A stretch of DNA of 64,000 bases, from assembly GCF_000336615.1 (NCBI RefSeq), contig NZ_AOLW01000035.1, positions 264,100 through 328,099 on the forward strand, read 5' to 3'. Each line of letters begins with the position of its first letter. Positions within the stretch are counted from its first letter, which is position 1. This DNA comes from Haloarcula amylolytica JCM 13557 (lineage in GTDB: Archaea > Halobacteriota > Halobacteria > Halobacteriales > Haloarculaceae). Made by a program: the position numbers and the translations under genes. Of this stretch, positions 35,310 through 42,882 are shown piece by piece. The notes below the pieces were generated by a model. The model was given only the letters and a program-made list of their open reading frames with translations, searched no databases and was not told the origin of the DNA.

Positions 35310-36560
35310 ATGACGACTGACTGTGTCATCGTCTCTCAGCGGTATCCCCCGGAAAAGGGAGGCAATGCCTCCAGAATTCACGACACAGCTGTTAATCTTG
35401 ATGACGACTTCGACGTGACAGTCCTGGCGCCGTCCCTCTGTTACCCACCGGGAAACTTCGAACGGACTTGGAAGCGTAAGCAGATAGAATGCGATAAGGG
35501 AGTCGTCGTCCACCGACTGTGGACGTGGCAGCCACAGCGAGAGAACCCCTCTCTGCTCCGGCGGCTCCCTTACTACCTCATATTCGCAGTCCATGCGGCA
35601 CTCTGGTTAGTCATGAATTTCCGGCAGTACGACGTTGTCATGACATCTACGCCACCGATCACTACTGGGTTCCCCGGACTCGTGGCTGCTGCCATCGGGA
35701 ACCCCTGGGTAATCGATGTCCGCGATCTGTGGATTGAGAACTCGATCGCCCTTGGATACATTACAGCAGACAGTCCACTGGTAAAAGCCGGTCGCACGTT
35801 CCAGCGTCTTGCGTTACGCTCCGCTGATCGCATCACGGTAACGACTGAGACGCTCGGAGATGCAGTCGCTGACACGTACGGCAACGATCTCCGGGATCGG
35901 ATCCGAGTCATCCCAAACGGTGTAGACACCGACCGGTTCTCGTCAGTTTCGACCGCTGAAGAAAACGACTCGCGAATCGTATACACCGGGAATATCGGGA
36001 GTGCACAGGCACTCGAACCGTGTATCCGGGCAATGCAACACGTCTCAAGTGACGATGCCGTACTCCAGTTGGTCGGTGACGGGGATGAGGTGTCTCGGCT
36101 CAAGGGTGTAGTGGAGCGACTCGATCTTGAAGACCGCGTGGAGTTTGTCGGATTGGTGGACCGTAAACGAATCCCGGAGATCCTTGACAGCGCAACTGTC
36201 GGATTGGCCCCGATAAAAGACAGTCCAGAGCTGGACTACGCGATACCCACGAAGCTCTACGAGTACATGGCGTGCTCGCTACCCGTCGTGGTTACTGGGA
36301 GGGGGGAAATCAAGCGGTTCGCGACGGATACAGACGCAGGTGTCCACACAGAACCCGATCCCGAGAGTATTGCGGCAGCGATTGACACCCTCCTCGAAAA
36401 CCCCGATCAGCGGGTGGCGATGGGTCGAGACGGACACCGAGTCGTTTCCGAAGAGTATGACCGGCAGGCCATCGCGGGCCGACTGGGTGAGGTGTTCCGG
36501 ACGGTGACAACGTGCGAACAGCAAGAATTGTACACGGCCCCAAGTACTGACGATGACTGA
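35310..36560 (+). CDS. GT4 glycosyltransferase (WbuB-like)
   Basis: A 416-residue GT-B enzyme. N-terminal VSQRYPPEKGGNASRIHD resembles the WbuB/WcaI-type acceptor domain, and TSTPPITTGFPGLVAA and VIDVRDLWIENSIALGYI are hallmarks of that subgroup. The C-terminal domain has RIVYTGNIGSAQALEPCI, VEFVGLVDRKRIPEIL and the nucleotide-sugar site YAIPTKLYEYMACSLPVVVT. It overlaps the heparinase-like gene by eight bases (36553-36560), so the two are co-translated. Such GT4/heparinase pairs are known in polysaccharide clusters. Donor sugar not readable. Confidence 0.9.
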   Translation: MTTDCVIVSQRYPPEKGGNASRIHDTAVNLDDDFDVTVLAPSLCYPPGNFERTWKRKQIECDKGVVVHRLWTWQPQRENPSLLRRLPYYLIFAVHAALWLVMNFRQYDVVMTSTPPITTGFPGLVAAAIGNPWVIDVRDLWIENSIALGYITADSPLVKAGRTFQRLALRSADRITVTTETLGDAVADTYGNDLRDRIRVIPNGVDTDRFSSVSTAEENDSRIVYTGNIGSAQALEPCIRAMQHVSSDDAVLQLVGDGDEVSRLKGVVERLDLEDRVEFVGLVDRKRIPEILDSATVGLAPIKDSPELDYAIPTKLYEYMACSLPVVVTGRGEIKRFATDTDAGVHTEPDPESIAAAIDTLLENPDQRVAMGRDGHRVVSEEYDRQAIAGRLGEVFRTVTTCEQQELYTAPSTDDD

Positions 36561-38436
36561 GTCCCTGCAGACGCTTCCGAAAGCGGTCAGGTTGTACGGA
36601 CACACACTCACACAGTTGGAGCCTGCTCAGCTACTCGGAATGGCTGAGCGAACGACTCGGAACTCCGTCCTCACGCGACTCCCGCTCGACTTCGACGGGC
36701 GATACGACGCCGCGATTCCCCGAGCCCTCTCAGTGGCGACCAGTCCGGTCGAAACGGACCTCGACCTGCTTCGGGGTGAACTTTCAAAGTCGACCGTCCG
36801 GATGTTCCAGCAACGGAGTCGCCAGGCGGCCGACGGCAACCTGACGTTCCTCAACAGGAGGATACAGTTTCGGTCGCCAGACCAGCCTAACTGGTTCGAC
36901 GACCGGTTTGACGACTATCCGTTGCTCTGGCCGCTGAAACTATACGCGTTCGAACCTCTCCGCTGGGCGACGCTGGGGTTCAAAGACCCACAGGCGGCCC
37001 CCGACAGGGTTGTCGAGGTGTTCGACCAGTGGGTGCGGGACTGGGCCGATAGTATCGAAATCGGTCAGCCGGGCTACCTTCGAAATGCGTGGACGCCGTG
37101 GGCAGTATCCCTCCGTATTCAAACTCTCGTTCGATACCTCGCGTGGCGAACTGGGGGCACCCAGGAAGGCGTTCCAGCGAGACTTATTGAGGTGCTTGCT
37201 CGAGAGATATATCGGAACTCGCTCTTCCTCACGAACCACATTGAGGGTGATGTCGGCGGCAATCACCTCGTCGAGAACGGGCTTGCACTGCTCATGGCCG
37301 GACTCACCTTCTCAGAGGATAATAATTCATGGGTTTCAAAGGGAATCTCTATTCTCGGCCGTACAGGGGCTAAACAGTTTCTCTCCGACGGGGGGCACTA
37401 CGAGCGGTCGCCGATGTATCATGCAATCGTTACAACGCGATACGTGACAGCGTGCTCCGTACTGACCGCCAGTGATCGCACGGTCCCCAACTGGCTGGCA
37501 GCGATGACAAGGCAGGCTGTAGCGTATCTGCGATACCTCTGTCCCCCAGACGAGCGGCTCCCGCTGTGTAACGACGCCGTGTTCGGTCAGGCGCTTCCGC
37601 TTGCCGACTGTTTGGAGTACGCTGCTGCCGCCGGGTTCGGTTCCGATGACCGTCCCGCTCCGGCTCACAGTCCAGCGAGCGGGGAGTCAGGGTACTACTG
37701 GCTCGATACGAACCATGGACGTCTGTTAGTGGACGGCGGCCCCGTCGGACCCCCGCATTTACCCGGTCACTCACATAACGATATGCTGAGTGTCTTGCTC
37801 TGGGTCGATGGACACCGTGTGCTTACTGATACGGGTGTGTATGATTATGCCAGCGACGAACGGCGACAGTACGTCAGAAGTGTTGCTGGACACAATACGG
37901 TTCAGGTCGGCGATACGGAGCCGATAGAGATCGGTGGAAAGTATCTGATGGGGGCGCGAACGGAACCGACGGTACGCTACGAGGAGACAGAACCGGCGGT
38001 TTTCGACGGATGCTACGAGACAGCGTCTGATGCACCAGCGTCGTATCGACACAACAGGACAATCGTTGCGGCGGACGGCTGGTGGCTTGTTCGCGATATG
38101 CTCAGTGGACCCGACACTGAGACAGAGCCGAGCATCTCCCGCCTCCACTTCCACCCGGACATTGCCGTCACAGTCGACGAGTCTGGACCAATACGTGCGT
38201 CCCACCGGGCAGCCACCGACGATGACCCGCCCTTGCTGAGTGTCTACCCGCTGGGTACCAGCGACGTTCGCACCACTACAACCCAATACTTCCCCGAGTT
38301 TGGCGTCGCCCAGGAGCGACAGACAGTGGAACTACGGTCCGGTCCCGAATCAGGGACAACAGCTTTCGGGTATCTTCTCGCCCCGGGAGCCAGCGGTGGC
38401 GATATATCTGGCTCCTCGGGCGATGGTGAGGAATAA
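36553..38436 (+). CDS. Heparinase II/III-family protein
   Basis: A 627-residue protein: an alpha/alpha-toroid domain (about 1-360) and a beta-sandwich C-terminal domain (about 370-620), the heparinase II/III fold that cleaves uronic-acid-containing polysaccharide by beta-elimination. Conserved segments are GDVGGNHLVENG, SDGGHYERSPMYH, PGHSHNDMLSVLLWVDG and AGHNTVQVGD. There is no signal peptide, unusual for a lyase acting on an outside chain. The gene overlaps the upstream GT4 gene. Since the island makes ManNAcA, a uronic acid, a lyase or epimerase acting on that glycan is plausible; substrate is inference. Confidence 0.85.
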   Translation: MTESLQTLPKAVRLYGHTLTQLEPAQLLGMAERTTRNSVLTRLPLDFDGRYDAAIPRALSVATSPVETDLDLLRGELSKSTVRMFQQRSRQAADGNLTFLNRRIQFRSPDQPNWFDDRFDDYPLLWPLKLYAFEPLRWATLGFKDPQAAPDRVVEVFDQWVRDWADSIEIGQPGYLRNAWTPWAVSLRIQTLVRYLAWRTGGTQEGVPARLIEVLAREIYRNSLFLTNHIEGDVGGNHLVENGLALLMAGLTFSEDNNSWVSKGISILGRTGAKQFLSDGGHYERSPMYHAIVTTRYVTACSVLTASDRTVPNWLAAMTRQAVAYLRYLCPPDERLPLCNDAVFGQALPLADCLEYAAAAGFGSDDRPAPAHSPASGESGYYWLDTNHGRLLVDGGPVGPPHLPGHSHNDMLSVLLWVDGHRVLTDTGVYDYASDERRQYVRSVAGHNTVQVGDTEPIEIGGKYLMGARTEPTVRYEETEPAVFDGCYETASDAPASYRHNRTIVAADGWWLVRDMLSGPDTETEPSISRLHFHPDIAVTVDESGPIRASHRAATDDDPPLLSVYPLGTSDVRTTTTQYFPEFGVAQERQTVELRSGPESGTTAFGYLLAPGASGGDISGSSGDGEE

Positions 38437-38617
38437 CCGCCAGCGAGCTACGACCGCTAGCCCTCTGATACAGTCGATTTCGGTCACTTCAGAGTATGTA
38501 TAATCCTGAACTCGAAACTGGACCACCCGCTTTCCATTTGGTTTCGTGGCTAAGGGAATGATTCAATCGTAGGGGGTGGGCGAGAAGTCGCCTGCGTCGG
38601 AGCGATCTAACTCCGTA

Positions 38618-39049
38618 TCAACTAAGCAGACGCTTCAGTCGGGCCACGAGGCTCTTCGAACGGTCACCGCCACGGCGGCGCTGCTGATCAGACCCAGTAT
38701 CTGCGGACTCGGACCGCTCTTCGCTCCCAGTGGCCAGCGCGTCGCCGTCGGCGGCCTCGATGGCATCGGCGATCATCCCCTCGGCGTCGTTGACGGCGTC
38801 CTTGACGGTGCCGTCGATTAGCGGGACGCTACTGAATCGATCCTGACTGACCGACGTGTCTGCGGCGATGATGGCGGCGTCGGCGGCTTCGATGTCAGCG
38901 TCGGAGAGTTCGTTCTCCGCGCCCATCGCGCCCTGGACTTCGACCTTGATATCGTGATCGTGTTCTTCCGCTGTCTGTTCGAGATTCTCGGCTGCCATCT
39001 GACTGTGTGCGATACCAGTCGGACAGGAGGTGACTGCGACGAGTTTCAT
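38618..39049 (-). CDS. ptfB: PTS fructose-type EIIB component
   Basis: A 143-residue EIIB of the fructose family. The N-terminus MKLVAVTSCPTGIAHSQMAA carries the phosphorylated Cys9. The domain normally ends near residue 100; about 45 further residues follow, ending with a basic helix RSKSLVARLKRLLS after a Ser/Gln/Arg linker, a tail that may touch the membrane or IIC. It is the last gene of the operon and overlaps the EI stop (ATGA). Symbol follows the haloarchaeal usage (ptfB in Haloferax volcanii). Confidence 0.92.
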   Translation of the reverse strand: MKLVAVTSCPTGIAHSQMAAENLEQTAEEHDHDIKVEVQGAMGAENELSDADIEAADAAIIAADTSVSQDRFSSVPLIDGTVKDAVNDAEGMIADAIEAADGDALATGSEERSESADTGSDQQRRRGGDRSKSLVARLKRLLS

Positions 39050-40731
39050 GTGTCTACTGTGGTGTGGACTTCGCTTCGCGTTGCGGCGAGTCGGGCGCGG
39101 TCCCCGCGCTCGCTCGCGGCACTGTACTCGGTTTCGCTGACAGCCGTCTTGACCTCCGGAATCGTCACGGCGCTCATGCTGAGTTCGTCGAGGCCGAGAC
39201 CGACGAGTAGTTCCGTCAGAGCGGGGTCGCCGGCCATCTCACCGCACATCCCGACCCAGGCGTCTTCGGCGTGGGCTGCGGTAACTGTCCGATGGATCGC
39301 GCGCAGGACGCCCGGATGCGTCGGGTCGTGCAGGTCATCGACGCGCTCGTTCTCCCGGTCGGCGGCCATCACGTACTGCGTGAGGTCGTTCGTCCCGATA
39401 GAGAGGAAATCCACTCGCGCGGCGAGTTCGTCCGCCATGAAGGCGGCGCTCGGTGTTTCAACCATAACGCCGACTTCGGGATCAACGGCGTCAGCGTCGC
39501 GGCCTTCAACATCGACCGCCGCTGCGTCCAGCGTGTCCAGTGCAGCATCGAGTTCCTCGACAGTGGCGACCAGCGGGAACATGATGGCAAGATCTCCAGC
39601 CCCATCCGCTCCAGCGCGCAGGAGCGCACGGAGTTGTGTGGCGAACAGGTCCGAATCGGGGGCGAGCGAGCGTCGTATCCCTCGCTCTCCAAGGAACGGG
39701 TTTTCTTCTTCTGGCAGGTCCAGATACGAGATGCGCTTGTCGCCCCCGATATCCAGCGTCCGGACGACGACGCGCCCGTCCGGGAACGTATCGAGCGCCT
39801 CGCGGACGGCCTCGTACTGTTCATCCTCCGACGGCGGCGTCTCCCGGTCGAGAAAGAGGAACTCGGTCCGGTAGAGGCCGACGCCGTCAGCTCCCCGTTC
39901 TGCTGCGGGGTCCAGTTCCGCCGGCTGGCCGATATTTGCCGCCACTTCGACGTGTCGCCCATCGGTTGTCTCGACGGACTCATCGACGACAGCAGCTCCC
40001 GAGTCGCTTGCTGCGGCCGCTCGCTCGGTGTCGTCGGGGCTGACTACCACCTCGCCGCTGTCGCCGTCGATCACGACCTCTTCCTCCCCCTCGACGGATT
40101 CGAGAGCGTCGCCGACACCGACGACGGCCGGCAGGGCCAGCGAGCGGGCGAAAATAGCCGCGTGGGACGTTCGTCCACCAGTGACCGTGGCAAACCCAGC
40201 GACGCGTTCCGGGTCAAGTTGCGCCGTGTCGCTGGGGGTCAGCCGCTCGGCGAGGACGACGCTTCCCTCTGGTAGGTCACCGAGATCGACCCGTTCGCCG
40301 TCGGTCAGCAGACGGAGGAGTCGGTCGCGAACGTCGCGGAGGTCGTCCGCGCGCTCGGCCATTCGACCGTCCATGCCCTCGAACTGCTCGATATGCTCGC
40401 CGAACGCGGCGTCGACGGCGTTTGGCGCAGGAAGCCCCTCGCCGACCATCGTCTCGACGCTGTCCTCGATAGTCGGGTCTTCGAGGAACTGGATGTGCGC
40501 GTCGAACACCGCGGCCTCGTCTTCGCCGACGCGTTCGGCGGTCGCCTCGCGCTCGGACTCCAGTTCGGTGCGGGCGGTGTCGACGGCGTCAGCGAACCGC
40601 TCGATTTCAGTCTCGGGATCGACTTCCACGCCGTCCGGGTCCAGGAGCGAGATGTCTCGGCCGTACCAGACAACCGACCCGACGCCGGAGCGCGGCGTCG
40701 CACCGGTACCGTGAAGCGTGCGTTCAGCCAT
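39046..40731 (-). CDS. ptsI: PTS enzyme I (phosphoenolpyruvate-protein phosphotransferase)
   Basis: A 561-residue enzyme I that takes phosphate from PEP and hands it to HPr. The phospho-His lies in TVTGGRTSHAAIFARSLALP at His190. The C-terminal barrel has LYRTEFLFLDRETPPSE, RTLDIGGDKRISYLDLPEEE, and SIGTNDLTQYVMAADRENE, with the catalytic CGEMAGDPA near the end. Length and domain order are standard. It overlaps HPr by eight bases and EIIB by four, in the order IIC-IIA-HPr-EI-IIB, the arrangement of the fructose PTS in Haloferax volcanii. Confidence 0.96.
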   Translation of the reverse strand: MAERTLHGTGATPRSGVGSVVWYGRDISLLDPDGVEVDPETEIERFADAVDTARTELESEREATAERVGEDEAAVFDAHIQFLEDPTIEDSVETMVGEGLPAPNAVDAAFGEHIEQFEGMDGRMAERADDLRDVRDRLLRLLTDGERVDLGDLPEGSVVLAERLTPSDTAQLDPERVAGFATVTGGRTSHAAIFARSLALPAVVGVGDALESVEGEEEVVIDGDSGEVVVSPDDTERAAAASDSGAAVVDESVETTDGRHVEVAANIGQPAELDPAAERGADGVGLYRTEFLFLDRETPPSEDEQYEAVREALDTFPDGRVVVRTLDIGGDKRISYLDLPEEENPFLGERGIRRSLAPDSDLFATQLRALLRAGADGAGDLAIMFPLVATVEELDAALDTLDAAAVDVEGRDADAVDPEVGVMVETPSAAFMADELAARVDFLSIGTNDLTQYVMAADRENERVDDLHDPTHPGVLRAIHRTVTAAHAEDAWVGMCGEMAGDPALTELLVGLGLDELSMSAVTIPEVKTAVSETEYSAASERGDRARLAATRSEVHTTVDT

Positions 40732-41011
40732 CGTCAGTGTCCAGTTCCGCCTCTGGCGTTGTCAGTATCCGCTCCAGTTCGTCGAGCACTGCTTCTGCAT
40801 CCGGTCCGTCGGCGACCAGTTTGATGTCGTCGTCCTGTCCGACGCCGAGGCTGGTGACGGCGATCATACTCGCCGCTTGGACGAGGTCACCGTCCGGACG
40901 ACCGGCCGAGACTTCGGCCTCGTGGTCGTTGACGGCCTGGACGAACGCCGACGCCGGCCGCGCGTGCAGGCCCGCCTCCGGGACAATCGTCACAGTGCGT
41001 TCGACCGTCAT
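40724..41011 (-). CDS. ptsH: PTS phosphocarrier protein HPr
   Basis: A 95-residue HPr. The phosphorylated His16 is in EAGLHARPASAF. AASMIAVTSLGV holds the position of the regulatory serine (Ser48); no HPr kinase is known in haloarchaea. The C-terminus is acidic (EAELDTDDG), as usual for halophiles. It overlaps IIA by four bases and EI by eight, so it is translated as part of the PTS operon. Confidence 0.95.
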   Translation of the reverse strand: MTVERTVTIVPEAGLHARPASAFVQAVNDHEAEVSAGRPDGDLVQAASMIAVTSLGVGQDDDIKLVADGPDAEAVLDELERILTTPEAELDTDDG

Positions 41012-41484
41012 GCGATTGCCTCCCGGAGCGCGTCCTGAACAGTCGCCTCGTCCTCTGCTTCGTGGAGTCGGTCCCGAACGTCGTCGTGCATCAGGGTTCG
41101 CGAGAGGGAGCTGAGGATGTTGAGATGCTTCTCGCCGCCGGCCTCCGGGACGAGAATCATGAAGATGAGCGTCGCCGGCTCGCCGTCCATCGAGCCGAAG
41201 TCGACGCCTTCCTCGGAGCGGGCAAACGCCAGTGACGGGCGGTTCACAGCGTCAGTCTTCGCGTGTGGAATCCCGATCCCCATGCCGACGCCCGTAGTGG
41301 TCTCCGATTCGCGTTCCAGCAGCGCGTCGAGTGCGCGGTCGCGGTCCTCGACCTTGCCGCCGTCGACTAGTAGGTCGAGCAAGAACTCGATACACGCTTC
41401 CTTCTCGGCTGGTGGCTCGGACAGCGAGATGTGGCTGGCCGGAATCAGTTCTTCGATATCGTCCGCTGCGATTGCGTCTGTCAT
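41008..41484 (-). CDS. ptfA: PTS fructose-type EIIA component
   Basis: About 158 residues of the fructose/mannitol (PtsN-type) IIA family. The active His74 lies in GMGIGIPHAKTDAVNRP. The remainder matches the domain (LIFMILVPEAGGEKHLNILS). I chose the ATG at 41484; a GTG nine bases earlier is in frame. The gene follows IIC by 14 bases and overlaps HPr as ATGA. Part of the IIC-IIA-HPr-EI-IIB operon for fructose uptake. Confidence 0.94.
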   Translation of the reverse strand: MTDAIAADDIEELIPASHISLSEPPAEKEACIEFLLDLLVDGGKVEDRDRALDALLERESETTTGVGMGIGIPHAKTDAVNRPSLAFARSEEGVDFGSMDGEPATLIFMILVPEAGGEKHLNILSSLSRTLMHDDVRDRLHEAEDEATVQDALREAIA

Positions 41485-41498
41485 TGTAGTCACAGTAG

Positions 41499-42650
41499 TT
41501 AGTCGTCCGTCGGTTGCGTGGTGCTCGTCTCCACCCCAGCGTCGATACGATCTTCGAAGTCCGGTTTGATCACTGTCGCGACGACGGCCGTCACGAGTGA
41601 TCCCAGCAGGATGCTGCCCAGGAATGCGAGTGGCTGGTTCGACAGCAGGACCACGAAGATACCGCCGTGGGGGGCGGGCATCGTGACGCCGAGGGCCATC
41701 GAGGTCGCACCGCCGACAGCGCTACCGGCCACGATAGCCGGGATGACGCGCAGCGGGTCCGCGGCCGCGTACGGAATCGCACCCTCGGTGATGAACGACA
41801 GGCCGAGCACGACACCGCTTTTTCCGTTTTCGTACATCTCCGCCGCGTACTTGTGCGGCGCAATGAAGTTCGAGAGCGCAAGCCCGATCGGCGGAACCAT
41901 CCCGCCGATCATCACCGCGGCCATCGGTGCGTAGATTTCCTCGGTGATGAGCCCGGTTGCGAACACGTAGGCGACCTTGTTGACCGGGCCACCCATGTCG
42001 AAGGCCATCATTCCACCGAGGATGAGGCCGACGACGATAGCCTGACCTCCCTGCATCGACTGCAGGAAGGAAGTCAGACCCTCGTTAGCGAGTGCGACGG
42101 GGACGCCCAGCACGAACAGCATGATGGGCGTCAGAACCGCCATCGTCGCGACAGGGATCAGCAGTACCGGCATCATCGGCTGGATGAACTCCGGGACGTC
42201 GAGGTTCTTGAAGAAACGCGCGACGTACCCGGCCAGCAGCCCAGCGACGATTGCGCCGAGATAGCCGGCACCGGCCTCACCGCCGGAGATACCGATTACT
42301 GTCGCCGCTTCGGCGACGACGTTCCCTTGCTGGAGAATGTATGCCAGCAGGAATCCCGGGGCGAGTCCCGGACGGTCGGCGATGGCATACGCGATGTATC
42401 CGCCGAGAATCGGAACCATAATCGTCAGCCCGGCGGTACCGACCTGTGCCAGGAACCAGCCTGCCGAGCCGGTGTTCTCGAACACTGTCTGTGTGTCCCC
42501 TATCGCGTACGCGACGGCGAGGAAGATACCCCCGATAGTCACGAAGGGGATCATGAACGATACGCCCGTCATCAGGTCCTCCTTGACGGAGGTTACGTGA
42601 GCGCGAAGCGCACTCTCGGCCCGGTCTTGATCTGTCATGGTCAACGACAT
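41499..42650 (-). CDS. ptfC: PTS fructose-type EIIC permease
   Basis: A 383-residue IIC permease with about nine or ten membrane helices. Family signatures are GVSFMIPFVTIGGIFLAVAY near the N-terminus, FDMGGPVNKVAYVFATGLI, and SFITEGAIPYAAADPLRVIP with ALGVTMPAPHGGIFVV near the end. It brings fructose into the cell while IIB phosphorylates it. A TATA-like CTTTATATCA lies about 26 bases before the ATG at 42650, so that start is probably leaderless; the ATG at 42638 is an alternative. No phosphofructokinase or GlpR gene adjoins it, unlike Haloferax volcanii. Confidence 0.95.
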   Translation of the reverse strand: MSLTMTDQDRAESALRAHVTSVKEDLMTGVSFMIPFVTIGGIFLAVAYAIGDTQTVFENTGSAGWFLAQVGTAGLTIMVPILGGYIAYAIADRPGLAPGFLLAYILQQGNVVAEAATVIGISGGEAGAGYLGAIVAGLLAGYVARFFKNLDVPEFIQPMMPVLLIPVATMAVLTPIMLFVLGVPVALANEGLTSFLQSMQGGQAIVVGLILGGMMAFDMGGPVNKVAYVFATGLITEEIYAPMAAVMIGGMVPPIGLALSNFIAPHKYAAEMYENGKSGVVLGLSFITEGAIPYAAADPLRVIPAIVAGSAVGGATSMALGVTMPAPHGGIFVVLLSNQPLAFLGSILLGSLVTAVVATVIKPDFEDRIDAGVETSTTQPTDD

Positions 42651-42670
42651 CGACAGCTACGCCCATTGTG

Positions 42671-42680
42671 TGATATAAAG
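42671..42680 (-). promoter_or_regulatory. TATA-type promoter of the PTS operon
   Basis: CTTTATATCA on the minus strand, centred about 26 bases upstream of the IIC ATG at 42650, the usual spacing for a leaderless haloarchaeal transcript. It faces away from the SMC-related gene promoter at 42851-42860. Confidence 0.5.
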
Positions 42681-42850
42681 GTACACGTTTGAGAGTGTTA
42701 TTTACCGAAATTGTTTGCTATATGTATTTAGGCGATTGTTTCTGCACGGAACTAGGTCCGCGAATCCGTTGGAATAACAGACATATGCTTGTTAGCCGCA
42801 TGCAACTATTGGGATAGAAAACGGAATGTGTGGTGCCACACGCGCCATAG

Positions 42851-42860
42851 TGCTTATATC
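42851..42860 (+). promoter_or_regulatory. TATA-type promoter of the SMC-related gene
   Basis: TGCTTATATC centred about 27 bases before the ATG at 42883. The spacing implies a leaderless transcript and helps fix the start at MGSLSVSG rather than the earlier in-frame ATG at 42826. Confidence 0.5.
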
Positions 42861-42882
42861 CGTCACTCGCACACACCGAAAT

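Noticed and set aside
35056-35313. 85-codon frame ending at the GT4 start
   Set aside because: No motif and no suitable promoter; the overlap with the next ATG can arise by chance.
38618-42650. PTS operon as recent bacterial transfer into this genome
   Set aside because: Gene order matches the known haloarchaeal fructose PTS and the proteins are acidic like their neighbours, so any transfer is old.
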